DNA from: JADJGC01 sp964576925
GTDB lineage: Bacteria; Zixibacteria; MSB-5A5; CAIYYT01
DNA: 64,000 nucleotides
Direction: 5' to 3'
Assembly (NCBI GenBank): GCA_964576925.1
Contig: CAZNWJ010000006.1
Location: forward strand, 62,001-126,000
The position numbers were made by a program, and so were the translations under genes. Below are positions 37,414 through 47,048 of the stretch, one piece after another. The notes beneath the pieces were generated by a model. The model had not been told where the DNA came from, made no database searches, and was given only the letters and a program-made list of their open reading frames with translations. The first letter of the stretch is position 1. Each line of letters begins with the position of its first letter.

Positions 37414-39627
37414 CTAATGAGAGAATTGACGCAGGTGGAAGTAGTCATTCTTAACTGCTCGGCCCCGAAACCGCGCATAGCTGTAGGACAGCCCCCAGCA
37501 CAAGACAGCCGCAAGAGCAAATGCAAGAAGAAGTTGCGCAAAATCAAGCCTTGCTTTCAGGCCAAGCAGGGCAGGAATGGTCCAGAGAATCAGAAACTGC
37601 GTTACAAATGCAAACAGCGATGTTCGGCCAAAGATCGAGAGCATCCAATAGACTCGATTGTATGTCCTATTGCCTTCAACGCTGGAAATCAAGAGGGAGA
37701 CCAGCCCGAAAATCAGTCCGATGTAGAGAGGGAGCATAAAGGTTGTTCGCGCCGGATAGAGCAAAATGAACGTGTGGTCACTCCATGAGAATGGATTCGT
37801 GCTCTTCAGCAACTCAAATGCTGCAAAAAACATTACGCCGGAGAACCCCAGGGTAATCGCTATGCGAAAGAGCCTCTGGGAAGCTACCTGATATGAAAGC
37901 AATCCTTCGCGCATCTTGTAATACATTTCACCAACAACGGACCCGCAGAGAAATATCGCCAGCCACGGGACAAGCGGCCAGCCTACTTGCAGCCACGTCT
38001 GCTGCGTACCGTCCAATTCAAAGAGAAAAGCTTCCACAGTTCCAAGGAGAGCAGAGTTCGGGTGTAAGCTGAGCCGGCCGATCAATGCGACCACGAGCAT
38101 CGCAAGAACAAGAACCACTCGCTTGGTTTGACTCAGTCCGTGTATGATCGTGGGCGCGAGAATCAAACAAATGCCAATGGTATCGGTGATCTCGTAGCCG
38201 TGCAGTATTTCATAAACGAAGTTGTTCGAACGTGCGAAGTACAGGTAGGTCGCCAAGACGATCACCGGATGGATAACCAATAACAGGAAAAGTCCGCGAC
38301 GGAAGAATCGCCGTCTCATTGACTTCCAGTTCGGATTGCTCCGGAGCAAATAAGTGGTGATCATTCCGGAAGCTAACATGAACGCCACCGACGCCGATTG
38401 CGTGATCATTCCGAAATACCCCGAGGCCAAGAAGCCAATTTTGTTGGGGTCACCGAGTTTGAGTGCATGTGCCGCGAGCACAAGCATCATCGCAGATCCC
38501 CGGACAATGTCGATCGACCTGATTCGTTGCATTTGGGGATGTGCTGCGGAGCCTGTTGCTGGCGTCTGCTGGAGGGGAGCCGACTTCGGCCCGTGCCGGA
38601 TCTGCCTCAGTTGTTCTACTGTCTTCTTCACTCCCCGCCGGGAATCGAGCGCGATCCTTGTTGCCGGCCCGGGAAGCCAGGAAAGAACCCGGTAAGAGAT
38701 CGGCACACTGGAAACCGCAGCCAATTCTTGTCGAGCCTCTTGACTACGCCCTTGCAGCAGCGCTCCGGCTGCCTTGATCAGCCGTTCCTCGCGCAATCGC
38801 CCTTCATAATATGCGCCATATCGACGCAGAAACTCTGGATCCGAGCCCCAGACGCGCGGCATGATTGTAAGGCGCGAGGCCGCCAGCGTCGCAAGGCTCA
38901 GGTCGGTCAGCTGACCGGCGGTATGGTGGTGGACCAGAGTGCTTTCAAAGTGGACGTACAACCCCCGTCCGGCGCGGGCGAGCAGCGCCCCGCATTCCCA
39001 TTCTTCCGCAGTTGCTGTATCTTCAGCAAACCGCAGAATTTGACCCGCTGCGGCTCTGCGAACCAGCAATCCATCAACAGAAACATAGCTGCGGTCGCAC
39101 TGTGCTCGATACAGATTGGAGGTCTCGTAGCACGCGTAGTCGGACATCCTTCCAGATATCGTTAGAAAATCGGATAACTTTCGTGCCGGACCGAATACAC
39201 TCCCCCAATCTGGCGCCACGCCATCTTGCGTCTCCAGGGCAAACGGACGAATCGAGCCATCCGGAAACTGCGTCGAGAAGTTGGAGAAGCAGAAAAGCAG
39301 ATCAGGGCAAGCGGACATCAACGACCGGAGTACGGCATTGTGGTCGGGTTTCCATTCGTCGTCGGAATCTAAGAAGGCTATCAACGGCCTTGTCGCCTCA
39401 CGAATTCCGTGATTGCGCGCAGCTCCAGCGCCCCGATTTTCCGTGCGAATGTACTTTACGAGTTTCCCAAAGCCCTGGACAACAGCTGATGTGTCATCGG
39501 TGGAACCATCATCGACGACGATCAGCTCGTCCTCTTCGGTCATTTGTGAGAGTACCGACTCGATCGCGCGAGAAATCCAGCGGGCGCGATTAAAGGTCGG
39601 AATTATCGTTGAGATCGCGGTAGTCAT
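37414..39627 (-). CDS. Fusion of GT2 glycosyltransferase and membrane acyltransferase
   Basis: 737 residues. Residues 1 to about 250 form a GT2 domain (STIIPTFNRARWISRAIESV; VVDDGST; FLDSDDEW near 90). After a linker, residues about 375-735 form a multi-pass membrane acyltransferase (RSIDIVRGSAMMLVLAAHAL start; many helices) of the DUF1624/HGSNAT or OpgC type. One protein could thus add a sugar and an acyl group to a polysaccharide. The GT2 part is closely related to the separate protein at 39885-40934. The minus-strand pair starts the polysaccharide locus. TTG/ATG choice at the N-terminus is not problematic: MTTAISTIIPTFNR is a typical GT2 start. Confidence 0.82.
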   Translation of the reverse strand: MTTAISTIIPTFNRARWISRAIESVLSQMTEEDELIVVDDGSTDDTSAVVQGFGKLVKYIRTENRGAGAARNHGIREATRPLIAFLDSDDEWKPDHNAVLRSLMSACPDLLFCFSNFSTQFPDGSIRPFALETQDGVAPDWGSVFGPARKLSDFLTISGRMSDYACYETSNLYRAQCDRSYVSVDGLLVRRAAAGQILRFAEDTATAEEWECGALLARAGRGLYVHFESTLVHHHTAGQLTDLSLATLAASRLTIMPRVWGSDPEFLRRYGAYYEGRLREERLIKAAGALLQGRSQEARQELAAVSSVPISYRVLSWLPGPATRIALDSRRGVKKTVEQLRQIRHGPKSAPLQQTPATGSAAHPQMQRIRSIDIVRGSAMMLVLAAHALKLGDPNKIGFLASGYFGMITQSASVAFMLASGMITTYLLRSNPNWKSMRRRFFRRGLFLLLVIHPVIVLATYLYFARSNNFVYEILHGYEITDTIGICLILAPTIIHGLSQTKRVVLVLAMLVVALIGRLSLHPNSALLGTVEAFLFELDGTQQTWLQVGWPLVPWLAIFLCGSVVGEMYYKMREGLLSYQVASQRLFRIAITLGFSGVMFFAAFELLKSTNPFSWSDHTFILLYPARTTFMLPLYIGLIFGLVSLLISSVEGNRTYNRVYWMLSIFGRTSLFAFVTQFLILWTIPALLGLKARLDFAQLLLAFALAAVLCWGLSYSYARFRGRAVKNDYFHLRQFSH

Positions 39628-39884
39628 GATCGCTCAGCAATCTCTCTAGTTTCTCGACACTTCGTAAATAGAACAAACTGAGTCGATAACTCGAATCGGG
39701 CGATGTGGAGCCTGAGTTAATGGTACTCCGCCGGCTTCATCGGCGCAAGTAAGATTTCGCGTCGACAATCGCTGCAACTGGGTGCTACTGACGCATGAGC
39801 TGTAAAGCTCCGTCAAATTGAGTTCGGTCGATCGACAGGTTTCTTTAGTTCTTTGCGAGGGACGAAAGTGGCTCTCGGTTACGG

Positions 39885-40934
39885 TTATGCGGACTGGCCA
39901 TTTAACGTGTTGCGAAACAAGAGTTTAACGGCCCTTCTCGCGTCCAATAGTCCTTTCGTCAGCCAACCAGGCAGGCGAGACAAGACCGCGTACGACTTAG
40001 GCGGCGCTGACACCTCCGCAAGCTCATTTCTGGCCTGTTGGGTCTGTCCGCGAACTAACAGCCCGCCGATTCGAATCAATTGCTGTTCTCGAAGTTTCTG
40101 GTCGAAAAATGTCTGGTGTTCTCGCAAGAACTTCTGATCCAATCCCCACAAACGGCGCATTATGACGATCCGCGAACTTGCCAAGATGAAGCCGCTGCTG
40201 TCGATAAGTTGCTCGGCCGTATGGTGATGTACGAGTGTGGTCTCGCAGTGCACGTAGAGCCCCTCACCGGCGGCTGCGAGGCGAGCGCCGCACTCGATCT
40301 CTTCTCCGACTTTCGTGTTGTCGGAGAACCAGAGAGCTGAGCCGGCTTTTTCCCGCCGGACTATCAGAGTGCACGCCGAAACATAGCTTGCTTCGCACAA
40401 GGAGCGATACAAGTTCTTGGTTTCATAGCACGCGTAGTCAGGGAGTCCAGGGGGCAAGCTCATGAATGACGAGAGCCGACCCTCCGGGCCGACGATCTCT
40501 GTCCAGTTCAGTTCACGGTTCTGCTGACTTTCTAAAGAGAAGGACCTCACCGTTCCTTCAGCGTAGCGCGTTCGGAAATTCGAGAAGGCAAAGAGCAGCC
40601 CCGGTCTTGCCGCCATCACTGACCGGAGCACGAGATTATGTTCGGGAAGCCACTCATCATCTGAATCGAGAAACGCCACAAGTGGCCGCGTCGCGATCTT
40701 CACCCCCGCATTGCGTGCTGCCCCGCACCCGCCATTCTCTGTGAGCAAGTACTTGACCCGATCGCCATATCGCGCAACCACTTCACGCGTGTTGTCGGTC
40801 GAACCGTCGTCGACTACGATCAGCTCGTCGCCAGGTTCCATCTGAACTAGAACGGACTCGACCGCTCGTGGCAGTAGCCCGGCACGATTGTACGTCGGGA
40901 TTATCGCCGAAATGGAATTTGCACTTGTCGACAT
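39885..40934 (-). CDS. GT2 family glycosyltransferase
   Basis: 349 residues: NSISAIIPTYNRAGLLPRAV, VVDDGSTDNT, and the metal-binding FLDSDDEWLP, all near the N-terminus, with a C-terminal extension ending in ARRAVKLLF. It is a paralogue of the GT2 part of the fusion at 37414 (shared YACYETKNLYRS, HHHTAEQL segments), so the two arose by duplication with gain or loss of the acyltransferase. Cytoplasmic, probably adds a sugar to the repeat unit on its lipid carrier. The acceptor is unknown. Confidence 0.85.
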   Translation of the reverse strand: MSTSANSISAIIPTYNRAGLLPRAVESVLVQMEPGDELIVVDDGSTDNTREVVARYGDRVKYLLTENGGCGAARNAGVKIATRPLVAFLDSDDEWLPEHNLVLRSVMAARPGLLFAFSNFRTRYAEGTVRSFSLESQQNRELNWTEIVGPEGRLSSFMSLPPGLPDYACYETKNLYRSLCEASYVSACTLIVRREKAGSALWFSDNTKVGEEIECGARLAAAGEGLYVHCETTLVHHHTAEQLIDSSGFILASSRIVIMRRLWGLDQKFLREHQTFFDQKLREQQLIRIGGLLVRGQTQQARNELAEVSAPPKSYAVLSRLPGWLTKGLLDARRAVKLLFRNTLNGQSA

Positions 40935-41087
40935 TCGATCTATCTCACTCAGGTTATCGCCTGCACTTTACAGCGAATTCGTTTTGATCCGACGGGGCGC
41001 CATGGAAGTCTTAAATTGCCTCTGCATCGCTTAGGCTCCACCGTGTCGACGTCAGCACTTAGCGGGACAGCACAACACCTGGATCTC

Positions 41088-41789
41088 TCAGCTCTTGTGG
41101 CCATAGTACTGACCATAGTATTCGCTGCCATAGTGGTATGGCAAGGCCCCTTCGACATTGTTCAGGACTAGGCCAATCACATTGGCTTCGGCCTTCTTGA
41201 TGATCTCGATTGACCGTTCGATGATCTCGCGCTGAGTGCTTCCTGCCTTGACAATCAGTACGACTCCGTCGACCGCGGTCGACATTATGGCCGGGTCCGA
41301 GACAGGGATAATCGGTGCACAATCGACGAAGACGCTGTCAAAGCGGAACACCGCCCGCTCGATGACTTTTCGAATCGTGTCTTCCCGAAAAACCTCGATC
41401 GGGTTGCTTTCCGCTGACCCGATAGGCAGAAGCCAGAGGTTGGGAATCGCAGATGCCTTGATGGCATCATCGAAATCCGCTTCGTTGGTGAGCAAGTTCG
41501 CAAATCCAACGGTATTCTCAATGTTGAACATCTTGTGTACAACGGGACGGCGCAAGTCTGAGTCGATCAGCAGTGTGTTGCGCTTCTTGTGATGCGCGGA
41601 CGTCATTGCCAGCATCGCCGCGATTGTCGATTTGCCTTCACCGGTGAGTGCCGAAGTTACCAGGATCGAACGAGGCGCCACCCCCTTGATCGGTCGGGAC
41701 ACGTTATGAAGCAGTCTCCTCAGTTCGGTGCCTGCAACTGAGTCAAACCTGAAAAAGTCTACGATCGATCTTTTCTTTTCTTTAGCCAT
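41088..41789 (-). CDS. Tyrosine autokinase of the polysaccharide locus (CpsD/CapB-like BY-kinase)
   Basis: 233 residues: Walker A TSALTGEGKST (45-55), Walker A' LLIDSDLRRP (73-82), Walker B VFVDCAP (about 153) and a C-terminal Tyr cluster (YHYGSEYYGQYYGHKS). This is a bacterial tyrosine kinase that autophosphorylates and sets chain length through a Wzc/CapA-type membrane activator. The activator is not fused and not in this window, so this is the two-protein (Gram-positive/CapB) form or the partner lies elsewhere. It precedes the plus-strand genes by 370 bp. Confidence 0.87.
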   Translation of the reverse strand: MAKEKKRSIVDFFRFDSVAGTELRRLLHNVSRPIKGVAPRSILVTSALTGEGKSTIAAMLAMTSAHHKKRNTLLIDSDLRRPVVHKMFNIENTVGFANLLTNEADFDDAIKASAIPNLWLLPIGSAESNPIEVFREDTIRKVIERAVFRFDSVFVDCAPIIPVSDPAIMSTAVDGVVLIVKAGSTQREIIERSIEIIKKAEANVIGLVLNNVEGALPYHYGSEYYGQYYGHKS

Positions 41790-42159
41790 CGGGCTCGCTT
41801 TCGCTATATTTATCTGACGCCGACTTCTGGTTGTTTACACTCGTCCGCGCAACCGCTGCGAGTATTGAACAAAAGACGTTCGGTCAAATCAAGTCAATTC
41901 ATTTAACGAACGCGGTTACTGAAGTTGTTTGCACTTTCGCCGACTAATTCAATTATCGGCTCGACATATCAAAGCGGTACCTTTGCCCCGAGGTTGCTAC
42001 TTCAGTCTGTCGAAATTCGTGGCGGAGCAAGCCGCGGCGTATCGAAATCGCTTGCAAAGATTTGTACGGGAACTTAGATCATGCTTTTTCTAATGCGATC
42101 ATTCTCGTGTTGAACCAGGAAATATACCCGCGAAGCGGCATTGGATTGGAGAACTCGTA
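41790..42159. other. Divergent intergenic region of the polysaccharide locus
   Basis: About 370 bp between the minus-strand kinase and the plus-strand FemAB-like gene. It should hold promoters for both directions, but no pair close to consensus stands out by eye. Confidence 0.45.
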
Positions 42160-43191
42160 TTGACGGTAATCCGGCTCTATAGCGATGAGTTTGAGAGTCA
42201 ATGGACTGCATTTGTGAATGATTCGCTTCACGCTTCGGTAGCACACCAGATTGGGTTTCGCGAGGCGATCGCGCGTGGACTTCGGGCCAAACCAATCTAC
42301 TTGATGGCGCTCGTCAATTCGCGAGTTGAAGGAATCTTGCCGCTCTTCCTGATCCGAACCTGGTGGAATGCGCGCTATTTGGTCTCTGTCCCATGGCTGG
42401 ATTATGGTGGTATCTGCGCGGATAACCCGGCTGCAGCAGATGCGCTGCTCGCCGAGTCCAGGCGCATAGCTCAGCAAGAGAACGCGCAGTTCGTTGAGTT
42501 TCGCTCCGAGTGTCGCAGTCAACTGGCATTGCCGACCCTTAGCGGGAAAGTCACCTTCTTGCTCGATCTCAAGGCCGGAAGTGACGCCGTGTGGAAGTCT
42601 CTTGACGCGAAAGTACGGAATCAGATTCGTCGTTCACAAAAGTCCGGGCTGTCCGTCGTATTCGGTGGCTTGGAATACCTGGATGAATTCTATCGCGTGT
42701 TCTGCTGGAAGATGCGCGAGCTCGGCACTCCAGTCTGGAGTCGAACGCTCTTCGAAAACGTGCTGCGGTGCTTTCCCGAATCGGCCGAAATGGTGCTCGT
42801 AAAACTGGATGAGATTACGGTCGGAGCCGCACTGCTTTTGACTCACAAGAACCGTCAGTACATTCCGTCGGCGGCGGCGTTTCGGAAGTACCTTTCGATG
42901 TGTCCCAACCATGCGTTATATTGGAATGTCATCGACCGGGCAACCAAACGAGGCTTGGAGTACTTTGACTTCGGTAGATCGTCTGTGGATTCATCAACGT
43001 ATAAGTTCAAGCAGCAATGGGTGAGGCTACCAACTCCTTTGGAATGGCAATATGTGCTTCACCACTCCAACGAGATTCCCCGGATTAATCCGGGAAATCC
43101 CAAATACCGGTTGGCGCGAGCTGTCTGGAGACATCTTCCGTTAACTGTCGCAAATCTTCTGGGGCCGGCCGTCAACCGCAATTTCCCCTGA
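42160..43191 (+). CDS. FemAB/GNAT-like acyl or aminoacyl transferase
   Basis: 343 residues with the double GNAT fold of FemAB-like proteins: a first domain (VAHQIGFREAIARGLRAKPIYLMAL) and a C-terminal domain with YFDFGRSSVDSSTYKFKQQW, the family's cofactor and substrate region. Similar proteins in exosortase (XrtA)-linked polysaccharide loci are annotated as FemAB family. They may transfer an amino acid or acyl group to a sugar. TTG 42160 has TGGAGA 7 bases upstream. The next gene follows within about 20 bp, so they form an operon. Confidence 0.75.
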   Translation: MTVIRLYSDEFESQWTAFVNDSLHASVAHQIGFREAIARGLRAKPIYLMALVNSRVEGILPLFLIRTWWNARYLVSVPWLDYGGICADNPAAADALLAESRRIAQQENAQFVEFRSECRSQLALPTLSGKVTFLLDLKAGSDAVWKSLDAKVRNQIRRSQKSGLSVVFGGLEYLDEFYRVFCWKMRELGTPVWSRTLFENVLRCFPESAEMVLVKLDEITVGAALLLTHKNRQYIPSAAAFRKYLSMCPNHALYWNVIDRATKRGLEYFDFGRSSVDSSTYKFKQQWVRLPTPLEWQYVLHHSNEIPRINPGNPKYRLARAVWRHLPLTVANLLGPAVNRNFP

Positions 43192-43213
43192 TCTATTGGC
43201 AGAAAGGCAAAAT

Positions 43214-44425
43214 TTGCTAGTGCGATTCCATCTTGTCGCCCCTGCAGGGATGCAGATCTCACTGAAGGAACTGCTCCTCATCTTAAGAAAAAGGTTGCGG
43301 CACCTGGACCACTTAGGTGAACTAAAACAAAAAGTCCTGAAAGAGGTGCGCGCAGACTACCTGACCTTTCTCAACTCTGGTGCGTCGGCACTTAGTCTGA
43401 TCCTCAGGGCGATGCAAGCGGTTTCCGGCGGTGACCGCAACGAAGTGATCCTTCCTGCCTATACCTGCTACTCGGTGGCTGCTGCGTGCGTTCGCAACAA
43501 ATTGAAACTTAGATTGATTGACATTAATGAGCGCACCCTGGATTTCGAGATGGAGGAGCTTGCTGCGGCTCCCTCCGGGAGAGTTCTGGCTGGCATCGGC
43601 TGCAACCTGTTCGGCGTTCTCAACGACTGGGACCGCATGAACCAGATCGCGGCCGCGGCCGGTTACTTCCTTATCGATGACGGTGCCCAGTCTCTGGGAT
43701 GCCATTACGGTGAACGGCCGTCGGGCTCGCTCGGGCATGCGGGGTTCTACAGTCTCGGTCGAGGCAAGCCGCTGACGGCGTACAGTGGTGGGATAGTGCT
43801 CACCAATGACCGAGAACTTCAGCGGGAGTTGGAAGCCGCAGCCGCCGAGTTGACGAAGCCAGGCTTGGCGCAAGAGCTGGTTGCCTACGCAAAGCTAAGC
43901 CTCTACGCCCTCATGCTCCACCCGCGCTTTTACTGGCTTCCCGCCTCTCTTCCATTTCTCGGAATCGGGGAGACCGTTTTTGACCCCAAGTTTGCTCCGG
44001 GAAAACTCTCGACCTTGCAGCTGGCTGCCGCGTCGACCTTGATCGAGCGCCTGGCCACGGACCGTGCATCGCGCCAGCGTCATGCTTCGTACCTCGGCGA
44101 GGCTTTGCTCTCCACGGGAAGATTTGTGATTGCCGGTTGGAGCAGCGAGAGGTGTCACCCCTATCTTCGCTTGCCGGTTTTGGCGCCCGATCGAAGAGTG
44201 CGGGATAAGGCAATTATCTGCTTACGACAGGCGGGGATCGTTGCTACCACGATGTATCCCACGTCGATCGATCAAATTCCGGGAATTGATCTGCAACTTG
44301 TCGGGCATGGAAGAGTCTACCCCGGAGCCCAAGCCTTGGTGGACCGGCTCTTCACCCTTCCAACACATGCATTTCTCGATCAGCTAGATCTGGATCTCAT
44401 CATCAAAGTGGTCAACAAACTCTGA
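43214..44425 (+). CDS. DegT/DnrJ/EryC1-type sugar aminotransferase
   Basis: About 400 residues of the PLP sugar aminotransferase family: FLNSGASALSLILRAMQ, VILPAYTCYSVAAA, IDDGAQSLGC and the PLP lysine in SLGRGKPLTAYSGG. These enzymes make amino sugars for surface polymers. TTG 43214 is preferred (AGAAAGG just upstream) over TTG 43196 or GTG 43220. It follows the FemAB-like gene, and the two may act in turn: amino sugar made here, acylated there. The sugar nucleotide substrate cannot be told. Confidence 0.82.
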   Translation: MLVRFHLVAPAGMQISLKELLLILRKRLRHLDHLGELKQKVLKEVRADYLTFLNSGASALSLILRAMQAVSGGDRNEVILPAYTCYSVAAACVRNKLKLRLIDINERTLDFEMEELAAAPSGRVLAGIGCNLFGVLNDWDRMNQIAAAAGYFLIDDGAQSLGCHYGERPSGSLGHAGFYSLGRGKPLTAYSGGIVLTNDRELQRELEAAAAELTKPGLAQELVAYAKLSLYALMLHPRFYWLPASLPFLGIGETVFDPKFAPGKLSTLQLAAASTLIERLATDRASRQRHASYLGEALLSTGRFVIAGWSSERCHPYLRLPVLAPDRRVRDKAIICLRQAGIVATTMYPTSIDQIPGIDLQLVGHGRVYPGAQALVDRLFTLPTHAFLDQLDLDLIIKVVNKL

Positions 44426-44441
44426 TCCGCATCGTCTCACA

Positions 44442-44461
44442 TGCCCTGAGGCAGTTTTTTG
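44442..44461 (+). terminator. Short hairpin with T-run
   Basis: TGCC-ctga-GGCA, then six T (44455-44460). It is a weak but plausible terminator after the aminotransferase gene. Confidence 0.45.
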
Positions 44462-44536
44462 TGGCGTGGGTTGGCGCTGCCGTCTATTGTTGATCCAGCG
44501 CAGATCGCGGGAAGAGGTTAAGGAACGGGTGAGAAG

Positions 44537-45688
44537 TTGACAGCTTTCGATATCATACTGTCCGCAATGCTAGTGGCGTCGATAGCCTTTGTGCTTTGGT
44601 CGTATTTGGGATATCCGATTTTCATGTACTTGTGCTCAAGGCTCTTCAGCCGCGAATCCATTCAGAAAGAGTGGTTTCCAGAGGTCACGCTGGTCATCAC
44701 GGCACACAACGAAGCGCGCCGAATCGCCGAGAAACTGGAGAATGCTCTGGCGCTTGATTATCCAGCGGACAAGCTGAACATCCTCGTGGTGTCCGATGCC
44801 TCGACCGACGCAACCGATGAAATTGTCCGCGGCTATGCAGAACGGGGCGTCGCCTTACTGCGAATCCCGGAAAGGCACGGGAAACACTATGGCCAGGGTC
44901 GCGGGATTGCCGCGGCCTCGACGGACATCGTCGTCTTAAGCGATGCCACGACCTTTCTTGATCGCAGTGCGGTACGATTGATCGTGCAGAACTACGCTGA
45001 TCCCGCCATCGGCTGTGTCTCCGGCTGCGATATCGTACGAGACCAAGCCGATAGTTCTCCGGGCGAAGGAGCCTACGTGCGATACGAGATGTTTCTTCGT
45101 AGACTCGAGAGTTCGGTGACTTCCATCGTCGGCGCGAGCGGCTCCTTTTTCTCAGTGCGCAAAATCCTGTGTGACGAATGGATCGATGACATGTCGAGTG
45201 ATTTCTATCTGCCGATCGTCGCCTATCTGCGGGGTTATCGATCTGTAATTGATGAGCGCGCCTTCGGTTACTACAGCGTCTTGCACGATCCTGCCCGCGA
45301 GTTTCACCGTAAGCTGCGAACGCTCGTCCACGGCTTTGAGGTGGTTTTTCACTTCAAGAGAGCGCTCAATCCGTTTCGATACGGATTGTTCGCCGTGCAG
45401 CTCCTCAGCCACAAGCTCTGCCGCTGGCTGGTGCCGTTTGCCTTGATCGTGTCCTTGATCACCAACGTCCTCCTGCTCCCTTCCGGGCTCTTGTTTGAAT
45501 GGCTGCTGGTGGTTCAGGTAGCACTGTATCTCTTGGCTCTCGCAGCCTACCTTGTTAAGCCCATCCAAAATCTAACCACCTTTAAGATTCCGCTGTATTT
45601 TGTAATGGTGAACGTCTCCATTGTAGCAGCCTGGTACAAGTACCTTACGGGTGAGAAATACGTTGTGTGGAAGGCCACTGAACGATGA
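44537..45688 (+). CDS. Membrane GT2 glycosyltransferase
   Basis: 383 residues: an N-terminal membrane helix (IILSAMLVASIAFVLWSYLG), a GT2 catalytic domain (VTLVITAHNEARRIAEKLEN, VSDASTDATDE, LSDATTFLDR) and two C-terminal helices (LVPFALIVSLITNVLLLPSG; LLVVQVALYLLALAAYL). This is the layout of processive or lipid-carrier glycosyltransferases at the inner face of the membrane. TTG 44537 starts the frame. It lies between the DegT-like and GT4 genes. The sugar donor is unknown. Confidence 0.85.
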   Translation: MTAFDIILSAMLVASIAFVLWSYLGYPIFMYLCSRLFSRESIQKEWFPEVTLVITAHNEARRIAEKLENALALDYPADKLNILVVSDASTDATDEIVRGYAERGVALLRIPERHGKHYGQGRGIAAASTDIVVLSDATTFLDRSAVRLIVQNYADPAIGCVSGCDIVRDQADSSPGEGAYVRYEMFLRRLESSVTSIVGASGSFFSVRKILCDEWIDDMSSDFYLPIVAYLRGYRSVIDERAFGYYSVLHDPAREFHRKLRTLVHGFEVVFHFKRALNPFRYGLFAVQLLSHKLCRWLVPFALIVSLITNVLLLPSGLLFEWLLVVQVALYLLALAAYLVKPIQNLTTFKIPLYFVMVNVSIVAAWYKYLTGEKYVVWKATER

Positions 45689-45776
45689 GCGCGTTTCAAG
45701 CCGCCCCACTCATTTGTTGCATCGATGAAGAACACCGCAGAAATCGCCTCTCGCCGTCAAGAGGGATCCGGTAAGA

Positions 45777-47048
45777 ATGCGCATTCTCTTCTTGTCTCAC
45801 TTCCTCCCGCATCCGCCCACCAGCGGTGCGGCGCTTCGAGACTACAACATCCTGAAGGAACTCTCTCGACACCACGAGGTGCACTTGTTGGCTTTCTCTC
45901 GACCGGTGATGCACCCGGATTCTGTCAGTGTTGCGGAGAGCCGGAAACATCTGCTCGAGTTCTGTCGCACAGTAGAGGTCTTGAGCCTACCGACCGACCG
46001 TTCGCGCTTTAGATTGTACTCGCTGCTTCTGCTCAATTTACTTTCCTCGGCGGCGTATTCAACTTGGCAGTTTCGCTCACGGAAAATGAGGCGGGCATTG
46101 TCCGTAGCGATAACTCGCCACGAATTTGATGTCGTTCATGTTGATACCATCGCGATGGCCGGTTACTGCCGGCACTTCAAGAAACTGCCGGCCGTGCTCA
46201 ACCACCACAACATAGAATCGCAGCTCTTGCGCCGGCGCGCTGGCGCCACGCGAAACAGGATGCTTCGGTTCTACATCAATCTGCAGAGTCGCCGGCTGGC
46301 CCGAACGGAATGTGAAGCAGCCGTCGCGGCAGCAGATAACGTCTGCGTGTCCGAAATCGATCGTGCAGAACTCCTTCGCGCCTGCCACGAGGCGAGCTGT
46401 CGCGTTGTCCCCAACGGAACCGATCTCGGCTTCTTCCAACCCCAAACGGTTGAAGAGGACCACCCCCCGAGCCTTGTCTTCGTGGGCTCGATGACGTGGT
46501 TTCCCAATGCACAGGGAATGCAGCGATTTGCAGAGCTGATTTGGCCCCGGATCAAGGCCGCCATCCCTGAGACTGTTATCTACTCCATCGGTGCGCATCC
46601 GCCGGAAGAATTGCGCCGTCTCGCCGAACGCGACACGGATTTCAGGGTCTTGGGATTTATCGATGACATTCGACCATATGTAGCGCGCGCGGCCGTGTAT
46701 GTCGTGCCGATTCACGTGGGAGGTGGCACGCGCGTGAAGATCTTGGATGCCATGGCGATGGCAAAGGCGATTGTCAGCCACCCCGTCGGCGCAGAGGGCC
46801 TGGAGGTTACGCACGGTAAAGACCTGTTGATTGCAGAAGAGCCAGAGGAGTTCGCCGATGCCGTTGTGAGTTTGATTACGAATCCAGAGCTGCGGAAGCG
46901 ACTGGGACGCAACGCTCGCGATACGGTTGAAGCGAAGTATGCCTGGCCGCGAATCGTCCCGCTGCTGGAGAGCATCTATCGGGAAGCCGCGGCGGGGGCT
47001 ACACGGCCCGCCGCTGACATGGGACGGCGAAGTTTGAAGCAATGGTGA
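45777..47048 (+). CDS. GT4 family glycosyltransferase
   Basis: 423 residues with the two Rossmann domains of GT-B enzymes: MRILFLSHFLPHPPTSGAA at the start, VVPNGTDLGFF in the middle, and GGGTRVKILDAMAMAKAIV with VGAEGL, the GT4 donor-binding motif, at the end. It is cytoplasmic and probably extends the repeat unit. Related proteins occur in XrtA-linked polysaccharide loci. It overlaps the CapA-like gene by 7 bp. Donor and acceptor are unknown. Confidence 0.85.
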   Translation: MRILFLSHFLPHPPTSGAALRDYNILKELSRHHEVHLLAFSRPVMHPDSVSVAESRKHLLEFCRTVEVLSLPTDRSRFRLYSLLLLNLLSSAAYSTWQFRSRKMRRALSVAITRHEFDVVHVDTIAMAGYCRHFKKLPAVLNHHNIESQLLRRRAGATRNRMLRFYINLQSRRLARTECEAAVAAADNVCVSEIDRAELLRACHEASCRVVPNGTDLGFFQPQTVEEDHPPSLVFVGSMTWFPNAQGMQRFAELIWPRIKAAIPETVIYSIGAHPPEELRRLAERDTDFRVLGFIDDIRPYVARAAVYVVPIHVGGGTRVKILDAMAMAKAIVSHPVGAEGLEVTHGKDLLIAEEPEEFADAVVSLITNPELRKRLGRNARDTVEAKYAWPRIVPLLESIYREAAAGATRPAADMGRRSLKQW

